Shown one piece after another: positions 35,212 through 45,049 of a DNA stretch of 64,000 nt; within the stretch, counting starts at the first letter, position 1, and every line of letters begins with the position of its first letter. The position numbers and the translations under genes are program-made. Source of the DNA: CAYNTS01 sp964400495 (GTDB lineage: Bacteria > Fidelibacterota > Marinisomatia > SCGC-AAA003-L08 > D37C17); contig CAYNTS010000002.1 in NCBI GenBank assembly GCA_964400495.1, positions 1 through 64,000 of the forward strand. The letters are read 5' to 3'. The notes under the pieces were generated by a model, which worked only from the letters and a program-made list of their open reading frames with translations, did no database searches and was not told the origin of the DNA.

Positions 35212-36694
35212 AACCTAAAATTATATTTACAATTAAAATGATATCTTGGATGTTCAAACTATTATCTTCATTCATGTCTGCAATCCAATTTTGTTCTGGG
35301 GTTGGGGTTGTTGTTTGCAAAACAAAATTTACAAGCTGAACAATATCTAAAATATCAACAATGCTATCTTGGTTTATGTCTCCATGGAATAGTTCATCAT
35401 TAGCAATATAGTGGAAATCAATCGTTTGATGGGGGAGAATATTTATTTCAAGTGTATCTGTATTGTTTAATACGAATGTATGCTCTCCCTCGGGAAAACC
35501 AAAGTGAACAAATCCATTCTCATCAGTTGTAAATACTTTATTATTTAATGTTGATTGGAGCTCAACATTTGCAAAAGGTGTCCCTGGAGTTAGTTCAATA
35601 GTTACATCTACCCACCCAGCCAACATATCATCAAACTGCAATACAAATAACCCATTTTGCATATCACTAGCATACACATATCCATTTTGAGTAAAAGGAT
35701 AAGCACCCCAACATCCAATATATCCATTCCCATCACTTTGAAGATATGTATCGTATGCACCAACTTCTACGGGGTGGGCTGGATCAAAAATATCAATAAT
35801 TTTAAGCCCAGTTGAATAATGAGAGATATACACCAAATCTCCCAATACATGTACATTGTGTGCTAGCCCATTTTCACCTAAGTATTCACCAGAAAGGGTG
35901 ATATTCGTTAGGTTTGAAATATTCCAAATTTTGATACTTCTTCCAACTGTTTCTTCTGTGGTTACAAGGTGGGTTCCACTTTCGTTTAACCAAGCATTGT
36001 GAGCATATCCTCCAGGTACAGGAATTGTTGCAAGTAGTTGAATATTATCAATATCATAAATTCCAAATTGATATTGCCATCCTTCTGAAATATAGGCAAT
36101 TCCATCTCGTGTATAAATATCGTGGGTGTCTAGCGCTTGATTGCCAAAGGTGCCTCCATATACAGGGTTTGCTGGGTTAGTTAAATCAGCAATATGAATA
36201 TTGTCATTCATGTGATGTTCAATAAAAGCAAGACCTGATTCGTTGTCAATCCATAAATTGTGGGATTGCGTAATCTGATTATATGTATCAAGTTGCACTG
36301 GTGGATTATCTGGTAGTGGTGATAAGTCAACAACCTGCATTCCAACATCACCACCATACATTTCATTCACAATATATAAATGATGGTCGTGAGTTTTATA
36401 GTCGCGATGATAATAATAATCTCCACTCGATGGACCTGGGAAATTACCCACTAAAACTGGCTGTGAGGGGTTGCTAGATACATCTAATATTGCTGAACCA
36501 AATTGGTGGCCAACTATTGCATATTCAATGCCTGTTTCGTCGGTATAGCCCCATACATCAGAAACACCATAGTTGTTACTTGCATTGTCAAATTCAGTAA
36601 CTGAAATTAACTCAACATTAAAATTAATCGGGTTGGCAAGCCCAATTTCTAGGAAAAACCAACCCGACAATATGAGAGTTAAAATAATTTTCAA
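35210..36694 (-). CDS. Secreted choice-of-anchor-B (LVIVD) protein with dockerin-like tail
   Basis: The 494-aa exported protein has a signal peptide (MKIILTLILSGWFFLEIGLA). A beta-propeller of LVIVD-type repeats follows (HQFGSAILDVSSNPSQPVLVG, TGLKIIDIFDPAHPVEVG), with many conserved His/Asp/Tyr (YHRDYKTHDHHLYIV), then the SDMQNGLFVLQ motif that defines the choice-of-anchor-B family. A PEGA-like segment and a duplicated dockerin-like repeat (GDINQDSIVDILDIV and ADMNEDNSLNIQDII) end the protein. The start is a TTG just after the upstream stop with no visible Shine-Dalgarno sequence, so translation depends on coupling or another mechanism. Confidence 0.88.
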   Translation of the reverse strand: MKIILTLILSGWFFLEIGLANPINFNVELISVTEFDNASNNYGVSDVWGYTDETGIEYAIVGHQFGSAILDVSSNPSQPVLVGNFPGPSSGDYYYHRDYKTHDHHLYIVNEMYGGDVGMQVVDLSPLPDNPPVQLDTYNQITQSHNLWIDNESGLAFIEHHMNDNIHIADLTNPANPVYGGTFGNQALDTHDIYTRDGIAYISEGWQYQFGIYDIDNIQLLATIPVPGGYAHNAWLNESGTHLVTTEETVGRSIKIWNISNLTNITLSGEYLGENGLAHNVHVLGDLVYISHYSTGLKIIDIFDPAHPVEVGAYDTYLQSDGNGYIGCWGAYPFTQNGYVYASDMQNGLFVLQFDDMLAGWVDVTIELTPGTPFANVELQSTLNNKVFTTDENGFVHFGFPEGEHTFVLNNTDTLEINILPHQTIDFHYIANDELFHGDINQDSIVDILDIVQLVNFVLQTTTPTPEQNWIADMNEDNSLNIQDIILIVNIILG

Positions 36695-36695
36695 A

Positions 36696-37784
36696 TTAAT
36701 CTAACGATATGTTATTTTCCCTTGCAATTTGGCGAACAGAAGGAATGAAAATATCATCAATTTGTTGCATTAGTTTTTTCATTTCATGAACAGCAGTTTG
36801 AGAACTACCTGTTGGATCATCAACCTCTAAATCACTTGCTTGTAAAAAATAATCTCGTGAATTGTATGCAAATGAACGCGCTTGATTAAATAATTCATAC
36901 ACCTTTTTGACATCTTCATCTGTATTTTCTTCTGCTAAGTAAAGTTCCCGAGCAGGGTCAAATGCTTCCACTGCTAACCGTTGGTATAAAACACCAACAT
37001 TATAGTATAAATCAGCATCGTTTGGATATTTGTTCAATAGTTCTTCAGTTAGTTCAATAGCTTCTTTATTTTTGCCTTGATCTATATAAACAAATACAAG
37101 TTGTTTGATAATTGGACCAGGGTCATCTGTGCTCTTAAGGGCTTCATGTAAGTGAATTGATGCACCATCAAGATCACCTCGTTTTAAAGATACATCTGCC
37201 AATACTTGGTATAATAATGCATTTCCTTCAGATTGAGCTAACCCTTCACGAGCTACCTTTTCTGCTTGTGTAAGATTATCTTGTTGAATGTAAATTGCAG
37301 ATAATGTGCTATAATTTTCAGCTTTATTGGGATTTAAAATTTTAGCTATTTCAAGTTTATCAATTGCTTTTTCTAACTCACCAGCTTGATAATACTCGAC
37401 AGCAATATTAAAAATATTTCCCCATTCCTGTTCACGATATGCCGAAACACCTTCGGCAATAGTCGTTACTGGAGTATCACCAAGTCGAAATGGTTTTTCC
37501 AATGTTTGGCTAGGGTTTCTTCTCAGAGCTTCTTCAAGCATTTCTGCCATTTTACGATAGTTTTTTTTGGGTTTATATACTTCCGTTGCTAAAAAATATG
37601 GAACGTGAGCATTATCAACTTCAGTGGGGTGGTTAAGTGCTTTTAGTCCCCATTCTTCAGCTCTGTCTAAATTTCGTTCAGTTCTAGCTGCTGTTGTAGC
37701 TGAACGGTATTCCATACTACCAGATGCACACCCTGCAACAAAAAGTAGTAGAAATGTAATTGCAATTAATTTTATTTTATTCAT
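36696..37784 (-). CDS. TPR-repeat lipoprotein
   Basis: The 362-aa protein has a lipoprotein signal peptide ending in the lipobox VAGC (MNKIKLIAITFLLLFVAGC). It is followed by several tetratricopeptide repeats between about residues 40 and 280 (e.g. AENYSTLSAIYIQQDNLTQAE, ADLYYNVGVLYQRL) and a helical C-terminus. The ATG at 37784 preceded by ATGGAGAAA is preferred to an upstream in-frame ATG because it gives the signal peptide. It probably acts as a periplasm-facing scaffold; the partner is unknown. Confidence 0.82.
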   Translation of the reverse strand: MNKIKLIAITFLLLFVAGCASGSMEYRSATTAARTERNLDRAEEWGLKALNHPTEVDNAHVPYFLATEVYKPKKNYRKMAEMLEEALRRNPSQTLEKPFRLGDTPVTTIAEGVSAYREQEWGNIFNIAVEYYQAGELEKAIDKLEIAKILNPNKAENYSTLSAIYIQQDNLTQAEKVAREGLAQSEGNALLYQVLADVSLKRGDLDGASIHLHEALKSTDDPGPIIKQLVFVYIDQGKNKEAIELTEELLNKYPNDADLYYNVGVLYQRLAVEAFDPARELYLAEENTDEDVKKVYELFNQARSFAYNSRDYFLQASDLEVDDPTGSSQTAVHEMKKLMQQIDDIFIPSVRQIARENNISLD

Positions 37785-37797
37785 ATTTTTCTCCATT

Positions 37798-38694
37798 TTA
37801 AATTTTATCTCGAATTTGTTTTTTTCTGTTTTCAATCATCTCTAAATTTGCGTCTAATAACCCTTCAACTCCAAACCCTGAAACGGTAAATGAAGCAACA
37901 GCAGACCCAGTAATTACTGCCTCTACAATATCTGTTTGGGATTCATTTGCAATATACCCAATGAGTCCGCCTGCAAAACTATCGCCAGCACCAGTTGGGT
38001 CATACACATCAATATTAGGTACAACCGGTATTTGGATTCTCTCATCTTTATATGCAATGAGTGAACCGTTTCCACCCTGTTTAATGACCACTATGTCTGG
38101 TCCTTTGTCGAGTAAATAACTTCCTGCATCATGAATGTTAGAGTATCCAGTCAATTGTAATGCTTCTTCATCATTCAACAAAAACATATTTGTTTTAGAC
38201 ACAACATCCATTAATCCATTTTTATCTAGGTCAATCCATAAATTCATTGTGTCTGTTACAACCATTTCAATCGATTGCATTTGCTCAAGCACATTCATTT
38301 GTAACGATGGATGAATGTTACCTAAAAACAAAATATTTGTATTTCTGAAATCATCCTGAATTTGAGGTGAAAATGTTTCAAACACACCAAGCTCAGTAAA
38401 AAGAGTATCTCGTGTGGAATAATCATCACTATACTTTCCACCCCATTGAAATGTCTTTCCATTTTCTACTTGGATATTTTTAGTATCTACACCTTTGTTG
38501 TGAAACAAATCCCAGGCGGATTGCGGAAAGTCGTTTCCAACCACTCCAACCAAACTAAGTGGTGCAAACATTGATGTTGCAATTGCAAAATAAGTTGAGG
38601 ATCCACCCAGTATTTTTTCTCGGTTTCCTTTTGGGGTTTCAAGCGTATCAAGTGCTAATGATCCGACCCCTAATATGGTTTTCTTCGTCTGCAT
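37798..38694 (-). CDS. PfkB/ribokinase-family sugar or nucleoside kinase
   Basis: The 298-aa kinase has the N-terminal GGSSTYFAIATS substrate motif and the C-terminal signature DPTGAGDSFAGGLIG near 232-246, with the catalytic Asp in GAGD. The substrate cannot be fixed; family members phosphorylate ribose, fructose, adenosine or related compounds. It lies 13 bp upstream of the TPR lipoprotein gene. Confidence 0.88.
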   Translation of the reverse strand: MQTKKTILGVGSLALDTLETPKGNREKILGGSSTYFAIATSMFAPLSLVGVVGNDFPQSAWDLFHNKGVDTKNIQVENGKTFQWGGKYSDDYSTRDTLFTELGVFETFSPQIQDDFRNTNILFLGNIHPSLQMNVLEQMQSIEMVVTDTMNLWIDLDKNGLMDVVSKTNMFLLNDEEALQLTGYSNIHDAGSYLLDKGPDIVVIKQGGNGSLIAYKDERIQIPVVPNIDVYDPTGAGDSFAGGLIGYIANESQTDIVEAVITGSAVASFTVSGFGVEGLLDANLEMIENRKKQIRDKI

Positions 38695-38778
38695 ACAGCC
38701 GAAAGTTTAGACATATTAAAGTGCAACTTACAACGGGAAAGAGTATGTGGCACATAAGTTTTGTACTTAAATTATAAT

Positions 38779-39288
38779 ATGTCAGAATTTACCTATTGTT
38801 CATCTTGTGGACAAAAAAATACATACTCAGAAATAGAAGGTCGAAACCGTTTTCATTGTCGTGAGTGCAACACAATCCACTATGAGAATCCAAAACCTAC
38901 AGCAACATTAATTTGTCCTAAAGGGGATTCATTATTATTAGTTCGACGTGCATTTGAACCCGCCAAGGGAATGTGGAATTTACCGGGTGGATTTATGGAA
39001 TGTAATGAAACCTTAGAACAAACTTCATCCCGCGAATTGTATGAAGAAACTAATTTACATGGTGAAGCTGTTGAATTATTGGGGAATTGTTCTCATTTTG
39101 ATACAATGTTTGGTGATGTTTTGCTTATGGGGTTTGAAATGAAAATAGAAGATTGGACACCATTAAAAGCTGGTGATGATGCATCCGAAGTTGGAATATT
39201 TCCACTAAATGACTTACCTGAGTTGGCGTTTATTTGCCATCAAAAAATGGTAGAAATTTATCGAAAAAAAGTTCAAATACATGATTAA
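38779..39288 (+). CDS. Nudix hydrolase with N-terminal zinc ribbon
   Basis: The 169-aa pyrophosphohydrolase has CSSCGQ and CREC forming a four-Cys zinc ribbon (about residues 5-30). This is followed by the Nudix box G(x5)E(x7)REL(x)EE seen as GGFMECNETLEQTSSRELYEE near 75-95. NUDT/NudC-like proteins with this ribbon act on NAD-type or ADP-ribose substrates. The ATG at 38779 is the first ATG; an upstream TTG is unlikely. Confidence 0.88.
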   Translation: MSEFTYCSSCGQKNTYSEIEGRNRFHCRECNTIHYENPKPTATLICPKGDSLLLVRRAFEPAKGMWNLPGGFMECNETLEQTSSRELYEETNLHGEAVELLGNCSHFDTMFGDVLLMGFEMKIEDWTPLKAGDDASEVGIFPLNDLPELAFICHQKMVEIYRKKVQIHD

Positions 39289-39323
39289 TAAATGTGTAAA
39301 TTCGATTAAATGTGGGGCATAAA

Positions 39324-39983
39324 ATGAAAAATATCGCAGTAGTATTAGCAGGGTCTGGAGTGTTTGATGGCTCAGAAATTCATGAAGCTACAGCCACTTT
39401 GCTGGCTATACAAAAAGCTGGAGCACGCTATCAATGTATGGCGCCAAATACAAACCAGATGCATGCTATAAATCATGTAAAAAGTACAGAACATGATGTT
39501 AATAGGAATATTTTAGAAGAATCTGCTCGTATTGCTCGAGGAGATATTTTAGATATTGCAAATGTTAAAAGTGATGATTTTGATGCAGTTATTTTCCCAG
39601 GTGGATTTGGTGCAGCCAAAAATTTATCCACATTTGCAGTTGATGGTGCACAAGCAACTGTAAATAACCATGTTCTAAGATTAACACGGGAAATGCACTC
39701 AAAAGGGAAACCAATTGGCGCAATTTGTATTGCCCCAGCACTTATTGCAAACATTTTTGATGGTACAGATGTTCATCCGGAAGTTACCATTGGAAATGAC
39801 GAAACTACTGCGAATGAAATTGAAAAAACAGGAGCAATTCATATCAATAAAATGGTAAATGAAATCCATACTGATTCTAAAAATAAAATAGTAACCACAC
39901 CTGCATATATGTTAGCTGAAAATATTGCCGAAGTATTTTATGGAATTGAATTGTGTGTGATCAAAATAGTTGAACTCATATAA
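39324..39983 (+). CDS. elbB: Isoprenoid-associated glyoxalase ElbB (DJ-1/PfpI fold)
   Basis: DJ-1-superfamily protein of 219 aa matching ElbB: VVLAGSGVFDGSEIHEA, DAVIFPGGFGAAKNL and IGAICIAPALI with the nucleophilic-elbow Cys near residue 135. E. coli ElbB has glyoxalase activity, but its in vivo role is unclear. The ATG at 39324 has GTGGGG before it. The stop overlaps the following AroQ-like gene as TAATG, which couples the two. Confidence 0.9.
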   Translation: MKNIAVVLAGSGVFDGSEIHEATATLLAIQKAGARYQCMAPNTNQMHAINHVKSTEHDVNRNILEESARIARGDILDIANVKSDDFDAVIFPGGFGAAKNLSTFAVDGAQATVNNHVLRLTREMHSKGKPIGAICIAPALIANIFDGTDVHPEVTIGNDETTANEIEKTGAIHINKMVNEIHTDSKNKIVTTPAYMLAENIAEVFYGIELCVIKIVELI

Positions 39984-40393
39984 TGCGTTTTTTAATTTTA
40001 CATGGTCCCAATCTAAATATAATTGGCTTAAAATCTGCTAAAGATGGTAGTAAAATTACACTGGATAAAATCAATAAACATATTAGGCGTTGTGCTAAAA
40101 AGTATGATGTTGAATGTAAATTTTTACAAACCAACGAAGAAGGAAAGGCAGTTAATTTTCTTCAAAGAAATAGACATAAAACAAATGGCATTATATTGTT
40201 TCCTTCTTCTTGGCAGTATTCTGCTTATGCCCTAGTTGATACACTCGATATTTTAGATATTCCCTTTATCACAATTTCCACTGGCGAAAAGTTAAATCTG
40301 CTTCAAGGCATCGATAATGTTTCGGATGAAAATGTTATAAAAGGATGTGAAACTGGTATCGAAACTCTTTACAAATCTATTTCTGACAAGTAA
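39983..40393 (+). CDS. AroQ-fold protein lacking dehydroquinase catalytic residues
   Basis: The 136-aa product begins like type II 3-dehydroquinate dehydratase (LILHGPNLNIIG) and keeps the FLQTNEEGKAVNFLQ helix region, length and fold. The catalytic elements are gone: the Arg/Tyr loop (normally REPxxYG) reads KSAKDGS, NPGAYTHTS reads FPSSWQYSA, IEVHLSN reads ITISTGE and the REXFRHxS segment reads LNLLQGIDN. It is therefore probably not a dehydroquinase but a repurposed or ligand-binding relative. It is coupled to elbB by TAATG and overlaps the convergent dapF end by 17 nt. Confidence 0.75.
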   Translation: MRFLILHGPNLNIIGLKSAKDGSKITLDKINKHIRRCAKKYDVECKFLQTNEEGKAVNFLQRNRHKTNGIILFPSSWQYSAYALVDTLDILDIPFITISTGEKLNLLQGIDNVSDENVIKGCETGIETLYKSISDK

Positions 40394-41183
40394 ACAAATC
40401 TGAGTCAATTTCTGACTTAAACACAATAGTTGCTGGGCCTGTGAGCCAAACTTCTGTCCAATCTGCATTAAATTCGATTGATAAATTACCACCGGGAACT
40501 TGGATATTAATGGGTGAGCTAAGTTTATATTTCTGAGCTAAATAGTATGCCGATGCGGTAGAACCCGAACCACAAGATAGCATCACATTTTCGATTCCTT
40601 TTTCGTAAGTGATTACCTTAATTGTTTCTTTGTTTATAATTTCTACACAATTTACATTAATTCCATGGGGTGAAAAATAATCACTATAACGAATTATTGG
40701 ACCAATTTCAAAAACTAACTTTTGAGTAACATTTTTTATTTCAGCAACAAAGTGTCTTGCTCCAGAATCAACATGTTGACCAATGCAATTTTCAATTTTA
40801 ACTTCATCTGTTTTAAATGAAGGAGGTCTCATCGAAAGACGAATATTTTCTTCATCAATTATTTGAATTTGATGCTTACCATCACCCGTTATCATAGTCA
40901 TGTTCTCTGTACATTTTCCCAGGGAATGCATAACCAAACCAGCACATCGAGCACCATTAGCACACATGGTTTCCCAACTACCATCTGAGTTGTAATAGTC
41001 CATTTTAAAATTGGCAGATTTAGATTCAGATAAAATAAGTACACTATCTGCACCAATACCTGTTTTACGGTTACAAATTTGCTGGATAAAACTGGGGTCA
41101 GAAATTAATGTTGGACAGTCTTCTTTTTTTAAAATGATAAAATCATTTCCGGTACCATGTGCTTTGGTAAAGGGTATTTTCAT
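40377..41183 (-). CDS. dapF: Diaminopimelate epimerase
   Basis: Converts LL- to meso-diaminopimelate for lysine and peptidoglycan synthesis. Both catalytic Cys regions are present: MCANGARC with Cys74, and LSCGSGSTAS. The N-terminal FTKAHGTGNDF is diagnostic. The ATG at 41183 overlaps the upstream membrane-protein stop as ATGA and gives 268 aa; a longer reading frame to 41267 is not the native start. Confidence 0.94.
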   Translation of the reverse strand: MKIPFTKAHGTGNDFIILKKEDCPTLISDPSFIQQICNRKTGIGADSVLILSESKSANFKMDYYNSDGSWETMCANGARCAGLVMHSLGKCTENMTMITGDGKHQIQIIDEENIRLSMRPPSFKTDEVKIENCIGQHVDSGARHFVAEIKNVTQKLVFEIGPIIRYSDYFSPHGINVNCVEIINKETIKVITYEKGIENVMLSCGSGSTASAYYLAQKYKLSSPINIQVPGGNLSIEFNADWTEVWLTGPATIVFKSEIDSDLFTCQK

Positions 41184-41590
41184 GAAGGAAAGTGATTTAG
41201 ATAGTACCCAATAAAGTACACCATTCCCAAAATTGCAAGCTGGAGCGGACGTAAAATATCTACCCATAATTTATATTTTAAATTACCATCTAAATATGAG
41301 CTGGTTTTTGATCTGATGATATGTACCATGACAATGGCAATGAGCCCCAGTGTTAATTTGGGATGGAATTTTGGGATACTAAACCATACAGAACTTTTGA
41401 TTAAAATGATAATTCCTAGCAATAGTACGAGAGAAGAAAACACATTTTCTCCAGATATGAGTCGCCCATAGACTGGAGTTTTCAATTTGTCAGGATCGCT
41501 TCGATATAAAACCCAAATAATGGTTGATGCCATTGCATTGATAATAAATATATTGGTTGCCCATCTATGTAAAACAAATAAATTTTCCAT
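41180..41590 (-). CDS. Small membrane protein of unknown function
   Basis: The 136-aa protein has four membrane segments (about residues 10-28, 50-65, 76-92 and 112-130) and conserved-looking HRW near the N-terminus and HIIRS in the third segment, a pattern seen in haem- or copper-linked membrane proteins; I do not assign a function. It sits between an M16 peptidase gene (TAATG) and dapF (ATGA), so it is embedded in one operon. Confidence 0.7.
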   Translation of the reverse strand: MENLFVLHRWATNIFIINAMASTIIWVLYRSDPDKLKTPVYGRLISGENVFSSLVLLLGIIILIKSSVWFSIPKFHPKLTLGLIAIVMVHIIRSKTSSYLDGNLKYKLWVDILRPLQLAILGMVYFIGYYLNHFPS

Positions 41591-42918
41591 TATTCCTCCA
41601 ATTCAATTTTGATTGTATTCCCAACTGTATCACACTGGTGTTTAATTTTTTCTGCATCCCCTAAAATTACGATTACTATATTATGAAGTGGAAAATATTT
41701 TTTTATACATTGATTAACCTCCTCTAACGAAACCTGTTGCAAATTGGTAATATAATTTGATACCCACTCGCTTCCTCTATTGAAAAAATGGCTATTGAGC
41801 ATATTTGCAACCTTATCACTATTTGTTTCTAGTGAAAGTGGGAATGTACCCGACATATAGCTAATAGCAGTATCAAATTCTTCTTGTGAGATACCTTTTT
41901 CTTGGAATACTTGCAACTCGTTTAAAATAATCTCTAATGCTTGTTGTAATGTATCATTTTGTGTAAATGTTTGAATTGAAAACATACCTGAATGTTTACT
42001 AATTTGGAATCCACTTCCAATTGAATAGGTAAGACCGCGTTTAACTCGAACTTCCTCCACTAGGCGAGATGTGAACCCTCCACCCAACACGGTATTTGCA
42101 ATTCTAATTGGGAAATAGTCCGGTGAATTAGCATGAATCCCAACACTACCAATTTTAATTTGACATTGTTGCAATTTGGGTTTGTTCACCAAAAATATTT
42201 CTTTTGAGTCAATATTTCTTACATTTTGAACTTTTGCAGATTTTGATTTATATCCACTCCAATTTCCAAAGAATTGATGGCAAAGTGGGATAACTTTTGA
42301 TTTTTTAATATTTCCAGAAATTGCAATAGTTGAATTTTGGGGTGAAAATAGTTTGGTAAACTCATCCCTTAATTGTTTAGTTGTTATGGGTTGAATAGTA
42401 TTTTTATCACCATATACAGGAAGTGAGTAGGGGTGGTTTGTACCAAAAAATAATTTTTGAAAATAAAGTGCATTCAATGTTGGAGGGTTATCTTTTATTC
42501 CATCAATTGCTGTTAAAATTCTTCTTTTTTGTCGGTCTAACTCACTATCTAAAAACTCTGGTTTTAAAATTACTTCTGAAAATAATGAGAGTGATGATTC
42601 AATGTTGTTGGATAAAAATTCACCTGAAATTATGGTTCTATCGTGAGTTGTAGAAACACCAACATACCCACCTAAATATTCAATTTCTTCTGCAAATCCA
42701 GTTGCATTCCTCCCATTCACATGGGTTGTAAGTAGTTCACCTAATAAAAATAGCACTCCATCGGACGCACCTTTATGAAATGGAGTTGAATCAATTTGAC
42801 ATTTTATATTAACAATTGGTAATGCATTATTTTCACTGAATAAAATTGTTAGTCCATTTTCAAGTTGGAGGGTTTCATAATCAAATGAAATAGCAGATGT
42901 ATTTTGTTCCACGTTCAT
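41590..42918 (-). CDS. M16 peptidase-family subunit without the zinc motif
   Basis: The 442-aa protein has the two-domain M16 fold but no HxxEH motif: the corresponding position reads VLFLLGELL. It retains the C-terminal glycine/aromatic region (RVKRGLTYSIGSGF) used in substrate closure. It is the non-catalytic partner of the adjacent M16 gene, whose stop overlaps its start (ATGA), as in bacterial heterodimeric M16 pairs such as YmxG-like/processing-peptidase systems. Confidence 0.88.
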   Translation of the reverse strand: MNVEQNTSAISFDYETLQLENGLTILFSENNALPIVNIKCQIDSTPFHKGASDGVLFLLGELLTTHVNGRNATGFAEEIEYLGGYVGVSTTHDRTIISGEFLSNNIESSLSLFSEVILKPEFLDSELDRQKRRILTAIDGIKDNPPTLNALYFQKLFFGTNHPYSLPVYGDKNTIQPITTKQLRDEFTKLFSPQNSTIAISGNIKKSKVIPLCHQFFGNWSGYKSKSAKVQNVRNIDSKEIFLVNKPKLQQCQIKIGSVGIHANSPDYFPIRIANTVLGGGFTSRLVEEVRVKRGLTYSIGSGFQISKHSGMFSIQTFTQNDTLQQALEIILNELQVFQEKGISQEEFDTAISYMSGTFPLSLETNSDKVANMLNSHFFNRGSEWVSNYITNLQQVSLEEVNQCIKKYFPLHNIVIVILGDAEKIKHQCDTVGNTIKIELEE

Positions 42919-44189
42919 ACAGCATTGCTTTCAGGAGTAACGTGAATAATAGTTCTATTATTTTTAAACAAATATTGCTGTACACATTCTTTCACATTGT
43001 CTTCCGTAACATTTTCATATCTACTTGATAAATCAAAAAACGTGTGGGCATTACCAAATAATAATTCGTGGTTTGTGAGAGTAGAACACTTCCCATGCAA
43101 GGAACTAACATCATGAACTATTGAAGTCAATAACATATTTTTTGCTTTGTCTAACTCTCGTTTAGGAATCGGATTTTCAATAAATTTTGTCAATTCATCA
43201 TCAAAAATATCTAGTGCATCTTTACCAAAGTGACCATTTTGAACTGTAAATCCAAATGTGATTAACTCATTATCCTTACCCCAATGAAAATTTGCATGGC
43301 AATTAATGGTAATCTGGTGTTCATACACCAATCGTTTATATAATCTTGAACTTTCACCCTCGCTTAAAAGATATTGAAGTATATCAAACACTGGAAACTG
43401 TTCATGTTTTGAATTAACGGAGTGATAGCCAATTAGCAGATGTTCAATATTTGTTGGTTTCTCTAAATGAATATACCGTTCTTCAGTTTGTTTGGGTTCA
43501 ATAATAGGTGAAACATTCTCTAGTGAAAAAGGTTGGATATTTCCATAATATTGTTCAATTAACTCAAATCCATATTTAGCTTCTATATTTCCAGCCAAAA
43601 CCAAAATTGCATTATTAGAGGCATAATATTTTTCATAAAAAGACTGACAATCATCCAAATTTATAGATGCAATATCATCCATCCATCCCAAAATTGGGTT
43701 CTTATAAGTGTGGTACTTAAAGGCATTTTTATAGAGTATTTCCCACTGACTTCCTTGAATAGAATCGTCAACAGCCATTCGTCGTTCTTCCTTGACAACC
43801 TCTTTTTCCGACGTGAGCATTTTATCTGTTAGTTCAAGATGTTGCACCCTATCCCTGTTCATATCTAAAATAGTCTCAATATTCTTAGATGGAAACATTT
43901 CAAAATATGAAGTAAAATCTCGGGAAGTCCACGCATTGGAATATCCTCCCTGTGATTCAAGAATAGAATCAAATTGACCATTAGGATATTTTTTTGAACC
44001 ATTGAACATCATGTGTTCAAAGAGGTGGGCAATCCCAGTTTTATTGTTGTGGAGGTTCTGCCCCCCTACATTAAATGTTAATGTAGAGCAAATAATAGGA
44101 AGCGAATCATCTTCAATTATCATTGCTTTGAGTCCATTATTTAATTGTACTTTGTGTACCGGAAATTGAAAAGATAAGCTATTTTTCAT
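42915..44189 (-). CDS. M16 zinc metallopeptidase (active subunit)
   Basis: The 424-aa protein carries the inverted zinc motif HLFEH (GIAHLFEHMMFNGS, about residues 44-57), with the downstream Glu in VVKEERR (about 133-139). It has the full two-domain M16 layout. With the following gene it forms a catalytic/non-catalytic pair. No signal peptide is evident, so a cytoplasmic or membrane-associated role is likely. Confidence 0.92.
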   Translation of the reverse strand: MKNSLSFQFPVHKVQLNNGLKAMIIEDDSLPIICSTLTFNVGGQNLHNNKTGIAHLFEHMMFNGSKKYPNGQFDSILESQGGYSNAWTSRDFTSYFEMFPSKNIETILDMNRDRVQHLELTDKMLTSEKEVVKEERRMAVDDSIQGSQWEILYKNAFKYHTYKNPILGWMDDIASINLDDCQSFYEKYYASNNAILVLAGNIEAKYGFELIEQYYGNIQPFSLENVSPIIEPKQTEERYIHLEKPTNIEHLLIGYHSVNSKHEQFPVFDILQYLLSEGESSRLYKRLVYEHQITINCHANFHWGKDNELITFGFTVQNGHFGKDALDIFDDELTKFIENPIPKRELDKAKNMLLTSIVHDVSSLHGKCSTLTNHELLFGNAHTFFDLSSRYENVTEDNVKECVQQYLFKNNRTIIHVTPESNAV

Positions 44190-44272
44190 AAGATATTGTC
44201 ATTTTGAAGCATGAAATTTAGCCCATATATACTGATATTTCCTTATATAGTTTGGGATAACAAAGGAATTAA

Positions 44273-45049
44273 ATGAATCATATTAATGCTATTCAAATAT
44301 TAAAAGATGCGTGGGTGCTTGTAAAAGAAAAATTGAACATCCTACTAAGTGTAGTTGGGGTAATAATACTTTTTAATTTAACCAGTACATATTTGAATTC
44401 TACAATTGGGGGAAACTCACCCTTGCATGGTACAATATTTAGTGGTGCCTCACGTTTATTTTTGATGGGATTATCTTTAGGTGCAATTCGAGTAATTTTG
44501 GATATTATTCAAAATATTGAAACCAATATTAGAAATTTGTTTGGATATTTTCATAAACTCACACCCTATTTATTAGCTTCATTAATGTTTGGACTTTGTT
44601 TATTTCTCGCCATAATTCCAGCTATACTATTTTTAATTAATACTTTTGGATTGGATGTGTTTGAAGCTGTGTTTAATGAAGAGTACTTTGATATTTCATC
44701 ACTCACTCAAAATATCCCATTTCCTTTTCCTGATTTAGATTTTGGACCAATTGATGGTGTGATTTTCTTGCTTTTATTTATTATTCCAGTTGGATTTGTA
44801 TATCTTCGACTTATGTTTTTTGATTATTTCATTGTGGACCAAGATGCAAGTTCGTTAGAATCACTCAAATTGAGTTTTTACATTACTGGTGGAATAACTG
44901 GCGAATTGTTAAAATTAATTTTACTATTGGCTATTTTAAATATTATTGGAGCACTTTTAATGTTTGTAGGATTAGTATTTACAATTCCACTTTCAATGAT
45001 AGCATTAGGGTTGGTGTATAAAGTGCTTTCTAAAAATATATTAATCTGA
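44273..45049 (+). CDS. Multi-pass membrane protein of unknown function
   Basis: The 258-aa protein has about five to six membrane helices and an N-terminal amphipathic helix (AIQILKDAWVLVKEKL), a layout shared with DUF975/YciC-like and glycerophosphodiester-phosphodiesterase membrane-domain proteins. AAAGGAATTAA precedes the ATG. It is divergent from the M16 unit and its last 9 nt overlap the convergent plsC end. Confidence 0.7.
   Translation: MNHINAIQILKDAWVLVKEKLNILLSVVGVIILFNLTSTYLNSTIGGNSPLHGTIFSGASRLFLMGLSLGAIRVILDIIQNIETNIRNLFGYFHKLTPYLLASLMFGLCLFLAIIPAILFLINTFGLDVFEAVFNEEYFDISSLTQNIPFPFPDLDFGPIDGVIFLLLFIIPVGFVYLRLMFFDYFIVDQDASSLESLKLSFYITGGITGELLKLILLLAILNIIGALLMFVGLVFTIPLSMIALGLVYKVLSKNILI

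Noticed and set aside
41590..42918. Second M16 gene as a broken pseudogene because HxxEH is absent
   Set aside because: The frame is intact and full length, and bacterial M16 enzymes commonly occur as active/inactive pairs.
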